Assembly (NCBI GenBank): GCA_037576195.1
Contig: CM075103.1
Span: forward strand, 20,832,001-20,896,000
Source: Phytoseiulus persimilis
Taxonomy: Eukaryota > Arthropoda > Arachnida > Mesostigmata > Phytoseiidae
Reading direction: 5' to 3'
Length of the DNA stretch: 64,000 bases
The position numbers were made by a program, and so were the translations under genes. The notes under the pieces are model-generated. The model saw nothing but the letters and a program-made list of their open reading frames with translations, had not been told where the DNA came from and searched no databases. This document shows, one piece after another, positions 10,832 to 21,429 of this stretch. The first letter of the stretch is position 1. Every line of letters starts with the position of its first letter.

Positions 10832-10908
10832 TGTCAGGGGCCGTCGGTACGAGATCACTACAATAAATGATCAGCATCATCATTCCCTAAACAGGAGTCA
10901 TACATACA
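10832..10908 (+). repeat. Mag-like 3' LTR (77 bp)
   Basis: It reads the same as the 5' LTR. It is followed by ATTAC (10909-10913), matching the bases before the 5' LTR. Confidence 0.92.
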
Positions 10909-11296
10909 ATTACTTTCTCAAGTCTGGAGGGTTGATTCCGGGACCAATCTGACCATGCTTCTCGAAACCTGAAGAGGTGATTCCGGCACCAATCTGATCA
11001 TACTTTTCGAAACCTGGAGGGGTGATTCCGGGACCAATGTGACCATTACTTTCCAAGTCTGGAGGGGTGATTCCGGGACCAATCTGACCATACTTTTCAA
11101 AACCTGGAGGGGTGATTCCGAGACCAATCTGACCATACTATTCAAAACCTGGAGGGGTGATCCCGGAACCAACCCGACCATACTTCTCCGAATCGGAAGG
11201 GGTGATTCCGCGACAAATCCGACCATACTTCCCCCAATCGGGAGATGTGATTCCGAGACAGATCTGACAATACTTTTCTAAACCATAATGCTGACC
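10909..11296. repeat. 45-bp minisatellite array, copy A (about 9 units)
   Basis: Tandem units with core GGGGTGATTCCGGGACC and AATCTGACCATACTTTTC. It is the right-hand continuation of the array at 2996-3126. It is much shorter than the matching array in copy B (14229-15415). Confidence 0.9.
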
Positions 11297-12290
11297 CGGT
11301 GAAGGGAGAGAAAAGTGGCTCGATGCCAGGGAGCGCCGTCCAACCGCGCGCAGCGCGGCCGACTTCAGTCGGCCAAAGGTCGGCTGGTCTTTATATAAAA
11401 ACACATGTAAGAATGATAATCCGCATCAATAAGCCCATAACCATTCCAGCAACCACATCATCTCCATGGGTGCGCATCCTACGACGCCTGTTCCCAGGGT
11501 ATCAACGACAACCACCACTCGGTCTCCTTTGAGCACTGCTGGGGGTGTTGGTGCTTCGGACCTGCCGCTCACTACAACATCTGAGATTCTCATTCCTACT
11601 TCTACGACCGTGCGTTTGACTTCTCCGGAGGCGATCAAGCATCCGGAAGCGCTCGAATCCGTGCGACCCATTGCATGAGGATGACCAACCCGGCAAGAAA
11701 ACACGTTTGTGATCAAGAAATATATCGACAGATAGGGTCTGGGGGATAACTGGGGGTTTCGTGTCCAAAGTCACGGATTTTGATGATATTTACGGAGGAT
11801 GATTCTCAGGCCGAGCTGAGCTCTCCGCGCTATATTCAGCCCTCGCGGACTTCTCGTTGTCTTAAAACAAGATAAAGAAAATGCCAAAAAAAAACTAAAA
11901 ATGGTAATTCCTCGAGAACCATTGATGCTACTGCGACGAGCTTTTTTTTTTCTGGAAAGCTCTCGACGAGGGCCCTCCTCTGACGTAGTCAGATCGGAAT
12001 TCAGACGGCTTCTTCCATGACTTTGTGCTCGGAAGTAGCCTTTCCCGTGGTCGCGCCACCCTGTAATATGTCTCAAAATGTAGCTCTTTGGCCCCCCTGC
12101 ACACTCCGAAAGTATCACCGAGATCGGAGTGGTACTTCATACTTCAATCGGTAAAAGTAACATGTCGACCACACTCGTAAGCTCTCGTGGAATTCTCCGG
12201 AGACTCTCGTGGACACTCCTGAATGGTCGCCTGGATACTCATGGATGCTCTCCGACCTCGGAATCACCTACCAAGACCCTAAAAAGTATG
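11297..12290. other. Spacer with GC-rich hairpin and TATA-like sequence
   Basis: A palindrome (GGCCGACT-TC-AGTCGGCC, near 11357-11374) lies just before TTTATATAAAAA (about 11389-11400), which could be a transcription start region. No convincing protein is coded here. A-run and T-run tracts occur at 11887 and 11942. The spacer is duplicated at about 15416-16414. Confidence 0.5.
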
Positions 12291-12600
12291 TTCAGATCGA
12301 TCCCAGAATCACTTCAATAGACCACCAAAAGTATGGTCATATCGATCCCGGAATCACCTCCATGGACCCCAAAAGTATGGTCGGATCGATCCCGGAATCA
12401 CCTCCATGGACCCCAAAAGTATGGTCAGATCGACCTAGGGATCACCTCCATAGACCCTCAAAAGTATGGTCAGATCGACCTGCGAATCACCTCCATAGAC
12501 CCTCAAAAGTATGGTCAGATCGACCTGGGAATCACCTCCGTAGACCCTCAAAAGTATGATCAGGTTGACCTAGGAATCACCTCCATAGACCCTCAGATTC
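12291..12600. repeat. Second minisatellite array, inverted and diverged (copy A)
   Basis: About seven units with core TATGGTCAGATCGACC and GGAATCACCTCCATAGACC. The reverse complement of the first array (TATGGTCAGATTGGTCCCGG) shows this is the same repeat family in opposite orientation. The copy B equivalent is at about 16414-16725. Confidence 0.85.
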
Positions 12601-12838
12601 GGATTGTCGAATCCAGTCCCGACCGCTCCGCTGTTGGGAGAGGAGGTTTTCGGCTTCACGCTCTTAAACTTCATGCCAACGGCTTCATGCTTTTCGGGCT
12701 CGATTTTTCGGCTTCATGCATTTCTGGCTCGATTTTTCGGCATCCAGGGTATACACCGGTCATGGTGACCCTTTTTCTGGCTTCCTCACTTGCTTCAAAG
12801 CTTGTTGAAATTCCTTCAAGGTACCAGAGTTCCACGTC

Positions 12839-13168
12839 ATGAAGAGAGCTCGAGTCCACTGCCACGCACCGGAAGAGAGGGAGTTCATCTACCGCAAGAC
12901 AGCAGAAGCCATGAAACAAGCTGTTCGATCCAGACCGGAGAGCACCATTAGGGAAATTTACGATGACGTTCGTGGAGCATCTGTGAGAAATCTAGAGATG
13001 GGTCACGATGCGGAGGAGGTCGGGGCTTCACTTCCGACATTAGTTGCGGTGAGGAGCATTTTACAACGCGAGAGGGCTAAAATCAGACCCTCACTTCCTG
13101 GGTCGCGCGAGGAGATACGCCTTCAAGGAGAATGGACTCGAAAAATGTCAGGTGCCGATTTCCTCTGC
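12839..13168 (+). pseudogene. MULE transposase N-terminal fragment (copy A)
   Basis: The first 110 codons match the complete-length copy at 16962 (MKRARVHCHAPEERE to SGADFLC). The fragment is then cut by the duplication junction. The open frame that runs on to 13294 is a chimera with Mag sequence read out of frame and is not a gene. Confidence 0.85.
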
Positions 13169-13172
13169 GTCA

Positions 13173-14151
13173 AGACCAGCGTCAACGATCCCCACGAAAC
13201 CCTCAGCTCCAGCGGTGAAAGACTCAGACCGAATCGTGGAGAACATACAACGACGACGCCATCAACAGAAAACAACATACGACAAGCGGGCTAAAGAACT
13301 GCCACCCCTACTCGTGGGTCAACCAATCAGAATCCAACCCACCGACTTCTCTCACGAATGGAAGGCCGGGACCTGCATCGAACAACTGAACCCGCGAACA
13401 TATCGAATCAAGACCAGCGACGGAACCCAACTAATCCGAAACCGACGTTATCTCGCAGCAGTGTCTGATATACAAGAAAGTACGCACAAACCCTCAGAAA
13501 GTGATGCACAATCCACTGCTCACAGGCCGCAAGAGAACAGTCGGGAGGGTCCAACGACCAGAAGTAAGACAAAAGCGAGGGCGAAACCCCAAGGACCCTA
13601 ACCACGGAGGATCGCGAAGAAGCGCCCCGAGCCCACGCCTGCAAAACCGCTCAATGTGAGGAGACAACGAACCAAAGGTCCATCACAAACAATCAAGCGG
13701 ATGGAGCGACCCGTCAATGTGGAAACTCCGATGGAAATCTCCATAGACAACAACTCAAAGAATGATACTCCAGTCGCCTTGAGAATGAGACAAGCGACGC
13801 TCAAAGCAGCAAATAATGATCAACCTTCCACCAACAACAAGACAACTCAGCGTGGACGAGTAATATTAACCCCAGCGAGACTCAATTTGTGATAAGATCT
13901 CAAGAAACGACCCCCATCACCCATCACCAATCGACTCAAAACTTGTTCAATCAACCAGAATATCTTCGATCTGTATAGTAATTAGTCAATAGTTCAGAGC
14001 GAGGATCACTCAATATCGAATTCCAATTTTCATTCGGACGCAATCGTTACGCGTTCGGATGAAGGGAAAAAAAATAATTTCAAATGGTAAATCGTCTAGT
14101 CAATATCAAATTGTAACCCATCAACAATGTACATATAGAGAAGAGAGGGGA
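13173..14151 (+). pseudogene. Mag-like integrase C-terminus and 3' region, duplicated copy
   Basis: This is the duplicate of 9852-10831. It repeats the integrase C-terminal module (LLVGQPIRIQP, RTYRIKTSDG), the Ser/Thr-rich tail and the polypurine tract. The tail frame differs by small indels (for example near 13580), so the two copies give different C-terminal open frames. There is no 5' LTR for this copy, consistent with duplication rather than a separate insertion. Confidence 0.9.
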
Positions 14152-14228
14152 TGTCAGGGGCCGTCGGTACGAGATCACTACAATAAATGATCAGCATCAT
14201 CATTCCCTAAACAGGAGTCATACATACA
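14152..14228 (+). repeat. Mag-like 3' LTR, duplicated copy
   Basis: The 77-bp LTR reads the same as at 10832-10908 and is followed by ATTAC and the minisatellite. Confidence 0.92.
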
Positions 14229-15415
14229 ATTACTTTCTCAAGTCTGGAGGGTTGATTCCGGGACCAATCTGACCATTACTTTCCAACTCTGGAGGGGTTC
14301 TTCCGAGACCAATCTGACCATTACTTTCAAACTCTGGAGGGGTGATTCCGGGACCAGTCTGACCATACTTTTCAAAACCTGGAGGGGTGATTCCGGGACC
14401 AAACTGACTATGACTTCCCGAGTCTGGAGGGGTGATTCCGGGACCAATGTGACCATACTTTTCGAAACCTGAAGAGGTGATTCCGGGACCAATCTGACCA
14501 TACTTTTCGAAACCTGGAGGGGTGATTCCGAGACCAATCTGAACATCCCCCGAGTCTGGAGACGTGATTCCGGGACCAATCTGACCATGCTTCTCGAAAC
14601 CTGAAGAGGTGATTCCGGCACCAATCTGACCATACTTTTCGAAACCTGGAGGGGTGATTCCGGGACCAATGTGACCATTACTTTCCAAGTCTGGAGGGGT
14701 TCTTCCGAGACCAATCTGACCATTACTTTCAAACTCTGGAGGGTTGATTCCGGGACCAATCCGATCATTACTTTCCAACTCTGGAGGGGTTCTTCCGAGA
14801 CCAATCTGACCATTACTTTCAAACTCTGGAGGGGTGATTTCGGGACCAGTCTGACCATACTTTTCAAAACCTGGAGGGGTGATTCCGGGACCAAACTGAC
14901 TATGACTTCCCGAGTCTGGAGGGGTGATTCCGGGACCAATGTGACCATACTTTTCGAAACCTGAAGAGGTGATTCCGGGACCAATCTGACCATACTTTTC
15001 GAAACCTGGAGGGGTGATTCCGAGACCAATCTGAACATCCCCCGAGTCTGGAGACGTGATTCCGGGACCAATCTGACCATGCTTCTCGAAACCTGAAGAG
15101 GTGATTCCGGCACCAATCTGACCATACTTTTCGAAACCTGGAGGGGTGATTCCGGGACCAATGTGACCATTACTTTCCAAGTCTGGAGGGGTGATTCCGG
15201 GACCAATCTGACCATACTTTTCAAAACCTGGAGGGGTGATTCCGAGACCAATCTGACCATACTATTCAAAACCTGGAGGGGTGATCCCGGAACCAACCCG
15301 ACCATACTTCTCCGAATCGGGAGGGGTGATTCCGCGACAAATCCGACCATACTTCCCCCAATCGGGAGATGTGATTCCGAGACAGATCTGACAATACTTT
15401 TCTAAACCATAATGC
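14229..15415. repeat. 45-bp minisatellite with 11-unit higher-order repeat (copy B)
   Basis: About 26 units are present. A block of 11 distinguishable units (roughly 490 bp) is repeated almost perfectly twice, giving a higher-order organisation. Because the unit length is a multiple of three and usually lacks stops, both reverse-strand frames stay open for more than 300 codons. Those are artefacts, not proteins. Confidence 0.9.
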
Positions 15416-16413
15416 TGACCCGGTGAAGAGAGAGAAAAGTGGCTCGATGCCAGGGAGCGCCGTCCAACCGCGCGCAGCGCGGCCGACTTCAGTCGGCCAA
15501 AGGTCGGCTGGTCTTTATATAAAAACACATGTAAGAATGATAATCCGCATCAATAAGCCCATAACCATTCCAGCAACCACATCATCTCCATGGGTGCGCA
15601 TCCTACGACGCCTGTTCCCAGGGTATCAACGACAACCACCACTCGGTCTCCTTTGAGCACTGCTGGGGGTGTTGGTGCTTCGGACCTGCCGCTCACTACA
15701 ACATCTGAGATTCTCATTCCTACTTCTACGACCGTGCGTTTGACTTCTCCGGAGGCGATCAAGCATCCCGAAGCGCTCGAATCCGTGCGACCCATTGCAT
15801 GAGGATGACCAACCCGGCAAGAAAACACGTTTGTGATCAAGAAATATATCGACAGATAGGGTCTGGGGGATAACTGGGGGTTTCGTGTCCAAAGTCACGG
15901 ATTTTGATGATATTTACGGAGGATGATTCTCAGGCCGAGCTGAGCTCTCCGCGCTATATTCAGCCCTCGCGGACTTCTCGTTGTCTTAAAACAAGATAAA
16001 GAAAATGCCAAAAAAAAACTAAAAATGGTAATTCCTCGAGAACCATTGATGCTACTGCGACGAGCTTTTTTTTTCTGGAAAGCTCTCGACGAGGGCCCTC
16101 CTCTGACGTAGTCAGATCGGAATTCAGACGGCTTCTTCCATGACTTTGTGCTCGGAAGTAGCCTTTCCCGTGGTCGCGCCACCCTGTAATATGTCTCAAA
16201 ATGTAGCTCTTTGGCCCCCCTGCACACTCCGAAAGTATCACCGAGATCGGAGTGGTACTTCATACTTCAATCGGTAAAAGTAACATGTCGACCACACTCG
16301 TAAGCTCTCGTGGAATTCTCCGGAGACTCTCGTGGGCACTCCTGAATGGTCGCCTGGATACTCATGGATGCTCTCCGACCTCGGAATCACCTACCAAGAC
16401 CCTAAAAAGTATG

Positions 16414-16725
16414 TTCAGATCGAGCCCAGAATCACTTCAATAGACCACCAAAAGTATGGTCATATCGATCCCGGAATCACCTCCATGGACCCCAAAAGTA
16501 TGGTCGGATCGATCCCGGAATCACCTCCATGGACCCCAAAAGTATGGTCAGATCGACCTAGGGATCACCTCCATAGACCCTCAAAAGTATGGTCAGATCG
16601 ACCTGCGAATCACCTCCATAGACCCTCAAAAGTATGGTCAGATCGACCTGGGAATCACCTCCGTAGACCCTCAAAAGTATGATCAGGTTGACCTAGGAAT
16701 CACCTCCATAGACCCTCAGATTCGG
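16414..16725. repeat. Second minisatellite array, inverted (copy B)
   Basis: The duplicate of 12291-12600, with a few base differences (for example a GAGCCC in place of GATCCC near 16425). It lies 240 bp upstream of the MULE reading frame. Confidence 0.85.
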
Positions 16726-16961
16726 ATTGTCGAATCCAGTCCCGACCGCTCCGCTGTTGGGAGAGGAGGTTTTCGGCTTCACGCTCTTCAACTTCATGCC
16801 AACGGCTTCATGCTTTTCGGGCTCGATTTTTCGGCTTCATGCATTTCTGGCTCGATTTTTCGGCATCCAGGGTATACACCGGTCATGGTGACCCTTTTTC
16901 TGGCTTCCTCACTTGCTTCAAAGCTTGTTGAAATTCCTTCAAGGTACCAGAGTTCCACGTC

Positions 16962-18210
16962 ATGAAGAGAGCTCGAGTCCACTGCCACGCACCGGAAGAG
17001 AGGGAGTTCATCTACCGCAAGACAGCAGAAGCCATGAAACAAGCTGTTCGATCCAGACCGGAGAGCACCATTAGGGAAATTTACGATGACGTTCGTGGAG
17101 CATCTGTGAGAAATCTAGAGATGGGTCACGATGCGGAGGAGGTCGGGGCTTCACTTCCGACATTAGTTGCGGTGAGGAGCATTTTACAACGCGAGAGGGC
17201 TAAAATCAGACCCTCACTTCCTGGGTCGCGCGAGGAGATACGCCTTCAAGGAGAATGGACTCGAAAAATGTCAGGTGCCGATTTCCTCTGCTTCGACGAT
17301 GGAACCAGAAACCGAATCTTGGGCTTCAGCACGAGCGACCTCATCAGCGCTATGTGCTCAGCTCCCACCATCTACATGGACGGGACATTTCGGATCGCGC
17401 CACATTTGTTCCTTCAACTCTACACGCTCCATGGTTTTTACCTGAGCCAGATGATTCCATTCGTGTATTTCCTGTTACAAGAGAACCGAAACATACGTCA
17501 GAATGCTGCAGCTCGTGAGATTTCATGCCACTTCAATCGGGAAATCGTTCGTGCCCCGTACGTTCCAGGTAGACTTTGAAGTAGGAGCATTGAGAGCGAT
17601 CGAACAAGTCTTCCCAACATCCGACCTGAAGGGCTATCACTTCCACTTCACATGGTGTTCATACTGTAAAGTGCAGGAAGTAGGCCTCGTCAGGGATTAC
17701 AGAGACGCGGGCGTGAAGAGATTTGTCCGAAGTTGCGGCGCCCTTGCTCTGGTGCCCCTACACCAAGTAGACGATGCATGAATGGAGTTGAACGGCGAAT
17801 CTCCTGGGCTCACTCATTCGGCGTATCAAAAACTTGAAGAGTTCAAACAGTACTTTATCGAAACTTGGCTTTAGAACCCAGACGTGTTTCCCCGACAACT
17901 ATGGAACCATCACGGTAACTTTGGGCCACGGACCACGAATCACACAGAGGGGTGGCACCAGGCCCTCAACAGAATCGCGAAGAAGAGCTACGTCAACCTG
18001 TTGGAGTTGATCTCGCATTTGAGGCGGCAAGAGGAAAAATCCCGAATCGAGATGCAGATGTTGAAAGCTGGACAACGGCCTCCGCCCCTGAATAAGAGGT
18101 ATCGAGAATTCAACGAGAGATACAGGCGCCTAGTCGAAGACCTTGACACAAATGCATCGTCACTCGTCGAGTTCGTGCATAGCGTGGCTCACAATCTTCC
18201 ATCACTTTAG
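16962..18210 (+). pseudogene. MULE (Mutator-like) transposase 1
   Basis: This is a Mutator-like DDE transposase that would move its own element. The N-terminal part has a basic helical region (FIYRKTAEAMKQAV, MGHDAEEVGASLPTL). The catalytic core gives IYMDGTFRIAPHLFLQLYTLHG (first Asp). After a frameshift near 17550 it gives FQVDFEVGALRAIEQVFP (second Asp) with GYHFHFTW (the C/H-type helper motif). The third part carries TTNHTEGWHQALNRI (catalytic Glu). An in-frame TAG at 17872-17874 interrupts the link before NPDVFPRQLW. The minisatellite arrays just upstream may be part of the same element, but no MULE terminal repeats or 9-bp duplication could be fixed. Confidence 0.85.
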
Positions 18211-18824
18211 GGTATTCGTTTCTGATGTCTCCAGAACGCCCTGTGAGAAGTAACGCTGATGTACATACCGTAGCGCGGAACGAGGCTTCCATATTGAAAT
18301 GGATCGTCCAGTGATAACCCTGATATGCGTTATAGTTTCTATTTTCTCCTTGAATAAAATTATTCATATATATAGAGCCGCCCAAACGAAACGGAAGTTC
18401 AGTTTCGCTAGAACGGCTTCAAGCACTTCCCTGTTGGGGGAGGAGAATTTCGGGGTCCCTGTTTTCGGAGTCGTTTTTTCGGGATCATTTTTTTCGGGGT
18501 CATTTGTTTCGGGGTCGTGGGTACTCACCCACGCCCCCAGTTGTCATGTGTGATGAGTTGCGTCATCGGCCGGTCGGAACCGCGGAACATATGGCCGACC
18601 GTACTCTGCTCGCGATTTACGAGAGGCCCTTTCTCGAACGGCTCTTCAAACGTCATGCTCGCTTCGTACATCGTGCGCGTCTCGCCGACCGGTCCTTCTC
18701 TCCAACTTCTCTCTCTTTTGTCCTGTCTCGTCCCTTGTCTTGTTGTGTGGGATCCACTTAGCAACCATTGGGCGTTCAAATTATGAAGGAAGGACGACTG
18801 ATTCATCGAAGCGGGCCGACCCAG
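18211..18824. other. Unassigned spacer between the two MULE remnants
   Basis: No coding signal. The low-complexity stretch 18455-18515 (repeated TTTCGGGGTC) resembles the TTTTCGG-rich stretch upstream of MULE 1 (12645-12745). A short palindrome CGTGGGT-ACT-CACCCACG lies near 18518-18536. Confidence 0.4.
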
Positions 18825-20231
18825 CTATCCAGCATTTTCTCGTTTGAAGAATGTAGGATGCGCGAAACCTAACAGACCAGCACACCCTAAGTGCCATCCT
18901 TCGACGGCGTTTGAAGTCCGACTCATACCGTTCAACGCTGCTTCGTGAAGATTCCACCACTCCACTTTGATCAACAGAGGATTCCTCTCTCTACCCACCC
19001 AAGTTCTCTCGAAGTAGTTCACAAACCTCACGATAAGTTGCTCATTCTTTCGAACAAAATCGCATTGGAGCAATAACCCGAAACTACTTCGAACTTCTGT
19101 CGGTGGAACGTAAGCCAAAGCAGCGAACATCCTGAGTTTCAAGGCGAAATCGAAACGGCTGAGGTACACCTGTCGCAGATTCACGTCCCCTTAAATCTAA
19201 CTCCACAAACACTGATGGAAATGGAAAGCGCATCCAATGATGCCCGCCGTGGGGAAGGCTCGCTCCAGTTCCCTGAGCATGAGTATCTCGGAATCTACAT
19301 GCAGCACTTGGGGTTCAAAGCCATCCACAGCCACAACGAGTATCTCTACGAGCTTCCGGGACGTCGCGCCGTATTTCCCAGGCAGGAGGGCGAACATCGC
19401 CGGCACCACAGTCCCATCCTCCAATTTCGCGTGAACAGTATACAACTGATGGAAAGTCGGTGGACACAATTTGAAAGTTCCATCCGAATACCATTCGAGA
19501 CACAGCTCGTGTACATCGACGTTGGCTCCCGTTGCGAACACAATCAAACGATTGGTGTCTCCTTCTCCTGAATCGAAGTGCAGGAACGGGTCGTTTTTGT
19601 CTCGTCGTCTAAAAACGAGGTGGGCTCATGTTAAAACAGCATTTTCCCTGAGAAAATATTAACCTGCGCTAACACAGAAACCCCAGGCTACCTTCAGCGT
19701 GGGGGGAATCGTCATGTCACGTCATGCCGCATTCTTTCCCAGTTTCGGGCCAATTTCACTTGTTTGCAAAGCAGCTTCAGCTTCGGCGTAACGCCCCGAA
19801 CAGCTTCGGAATTGATCATACCTATCACGTCAGCGATGATCGCTGAGCGCGAAAGCTCACGGGGAACTTTTCTGGCTACCTCTCGGAGCGCTCCCATTTT
19901 TTTTTGGCGACCCGATCCTCAGGGCATAAGGTGGCTCTGGGTGTGCTCTGGAGGATCCATTTACAAATCGATACTAGACGTTACGAACAACTCTTCGCCC
20001 AAGACCATGGAACCTCGAAGACAACGACGACCTTACCCCGTGTGCGCCGTCCCGTGTTTCAGTGCGGGCTTTGCAACCCTTGTTAGCACATCGCCACGAA
20101 GTTTTAATAGAGTTCACATAATCTTTCCGGGATGGATAGTTGCCGACAATGAGCATAGGCTGCCCTTTGGTAGACTCTAAGAAGTTCAACGGCGTGTTGG
20201 TTTCGGAGTCGAGAAGAACACGCGCACGCAC
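18825..20231 (-). pseudogene. MULE transposase 2 with N-terminal FLYWCH finger
   Basis: The element is read on the reverse strand. The N terminus (20231 down to about 19974) looks like a FLYWCH zinc finger: TPLNFLESTKGQPMLIVGNY, then WRCANKGCKARTE. A linker near 19712-19897 (VPRELSRSAIIADVI, LKLLCKQVKLARN) precedes the core. The core has WYSDGTFKLCPPTFHQLYTVHA (first Asp), LHVDSEILMLRELERAFP (second Asp), CAFHFHQCLW, and SNAVEGWHLG for the Glu. In-frame stops near 19190 and missing joins between blocks show it is dead, though one or more short introns cannot be excluded. It belongs to a different subfamily from MULE 1 and faces it tail to tail. Confidence 0.82.
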
Positions 20232-20365
20232 TTCTGGCTAGCTCAGCATGAAACTGATACATTTGAAGGGGACGGAGTGAAAGTATGTTGTTCGATCTGA
20301 TACATTCGAAGGGAACGGAGTGAAGTAAGTTCGAACCAAACAAGCGTCTCCCACTCCGCTGTCAC
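20232..20365. other. Putative upstream region of MULE 2
   Basis: It contains a near-repeat of about 35 bp (TGATACATTTGAAGGGGACGG and TGATACATTCGAAGGGAACGG, at 20256 and 20298). No other feature is visible. Confidence 0.35.
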
Positions 20366-20465
20366 CCGCTCAAATCGGACTTTCGCTCAAATGAAGACTC
20401 CGCTCAAATCGGACCTTCGCTCGAATGAAGACTCCGCTCAAATCGGACCTCCGCTCAAATGCAGC
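20365..20465. repeat. 34-bp tandem repeat, about 3 copies
   Basis: Units of the form CCGCTCAAATCGGACCTTCG plus CTCAAATGAAGACT repeat head to tail with few changes. It lies at the 3' edge of the reverse-strand copia remnant. Confidence 0.8.
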
Positions 20466-21420
20466 GATACCTTCTCACTGATATCCGTTGCTCGATTCGC
20501 TTCTCCGATCTGTTCTTCGTCGTCGCGTGCAGACGCTTCTGCTCCGGGGGCATTCTCTGAGGCGACTCCTCCGTCCAGTGGACTGGGGGTGCTCATCTCC
20601 ACGTCCTTTGTCCTGACGATCTCTGTCTGGATTCGGGATACCACATGCGATAGCTGAGTCCATCTTCGACGATGGAGCTCGGAAAGCCTCTGGCCTCCAA
20701 CTTGTCCTTCTGCGGGCTGCGGTTATGGAAGTTGCACTCTGTGCTGAAGGCTCTGAGGAGACTGTGGAACGGCTTCCTTCTCTTGATGATCTCTTACGGT
20801 GTCTTCCCGGTGGACTCGACCAATTTCATACAATGCATCGAATGGGCCGGGAAGCTCACAGCCTCCGCCCAGAGCTACTTGGGAATGCCACTGTCGATGA
20901 GCATGGTCCCTGCAAGATCTTGTAATGACCTATACAGGCGTTCACTAATTCCATTTAGCTTAGGACAAAATGGGGGTGAGTAACTCACGTCAGCGCTGAT
21001 GGCGCTCATCGTTCAATCGTTCAATGTTCAATCTCTGGTTCTCGAAATCGTTTCCTTCATCAGAGTATAGATGGATAAACAGAGAATCCGCTTTGATTCC
21101 GGAACCATTTGACGAACTCCGCTATCCTGCCAGGGACTTGATCCTTTGATTCCACAAAGTAAACCTTTTGTAACCGGGTAATGTCGTCGGTTACATGAGA
21201 AACAGATTTGCTCCACCAAGGGATGTCTTACGCATAGCCCAGGTGTCCGCTTGTATGTACCCTGGCCTTGGAGCTACCACTGTCCCGGGCTTCGGCCTGT
21301 TGCTCGAACGATGCATCTTCCCTAGGGTACATACGACACACTTCACGAAGTCATTGATTATTTCGTAACGTTCCCGGTTCAGCATTTCCCTGAGGGTACC
21401 AACCAGGCCTTGCAGCGGGT
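20466..21420 (-). pseudogene. Ty1/copia integrase and integrase-RT linker remnant
   Basis: Reading down from 21420, CVVCTLGK gives the CC half of the zinc-binding domain. YIQADTW carries the first catalytic Asp and YSDEGNDFENQ the second. SPPFCPKLNGISERLYRSLQDLA carries the catalytic Glu, as in typical copia integrases. LIDSGIPK, LWAEAV and GKTP follow, then a W-Y-P-E-S region and an acidic Ser/Pro-rich linker (to about 20466) before where the reverse transcriptase would begin. Several in-frame stops and frame slips are present, for example after IPK and KTP. It is distinct from the copia fragment at 956-2107, which contains other domains on the other strand. Confidence 0.78.
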
Positions 21421-21429
21421 TGTAACGAC

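Larger units (their letters stand above)
3127..10908 (+). mobile_element. Mag-like Ty3/gypsy LTR retrotransposon, complete but decayed, with nested pogo insertion
   Basis: Both ends are defined. A 77-bp LTR (3127-3203) recurs without visible difference at 10832-10908, and the element is flanked by the 5-bp duplication ATTAC (3122-3126 and 10909-10913). The interior holds, in order, a PBS, gag with one CCHC knuckle, protease, reverse transcriptase, RNase H, integrase and a polypurine tract. Subtracting the 3,051-bp DNA transposon at 5731-8781 and its extra TA leaves about 4.7 kb, compact for this superfamily. The very short LTR and the VVADD reverse-transcriptase box fit the Mag clade; from memory, Bombyx mag also has LTRs of about 77 bp. 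Several frameshifts, an internal deletion near 5420 and a stop at 8859 make it non-autonomous. Confidence 0.92.
9852..13168. repeat. Tandem segmental duplication, copy A
   Basis: This 3,317-bp segment runs from the Mag integrase through its 3' LTR, the minisatellite, a spacer and the first part of a MULE gene. It recurs head to tail at 13173-17291 with only scattered base changes. At the junction, MULE sequence ends at 13168, four filler bases (GTCA) follow, and Mag sequence restarts at 13173. It could be a recent genomic duplication or an assembly artefact from unmerged haplotypes. Confidence 0.92.
13173..17291. repeat. Tandem segmental duplication, copy B
   Basis: This 4,119-bp copy of 9852-13168 is longer by about 800 bp because its minisatellite array is expanded. 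Here the MULE gene continues past the breakpoint (17291), which suggests copy B carries the original right-hand junction. Confidence 0.92.

Noticed and set aside
12839..13294. 151-codon open frame starting as MULE and ending differently from the real copy
   Set aside because: It crosses the duplication junction at 13168/13173 into Mag sequence read out of frame.
14230..15350. Two overlapping reverse-strand open frames of 316 and 370 codons made of 15-residue repeats
   Set aside because: They arise because the minisatellite unit is 45 bp with few stop codons; both frames are open at once and follow the DNA repeat exactly.
14229..15415. CRISPR-like regular repeats
   Set aside because: The 45-bp units are contiguous with no unique spacers, and the setting is eukaryotic.
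18525..18806. 93-codon reverse-strand open frame between the MULEs
   Set aside because: Overlaps low-complexity sequence and forward frames of similar length; no domain or codon bias.
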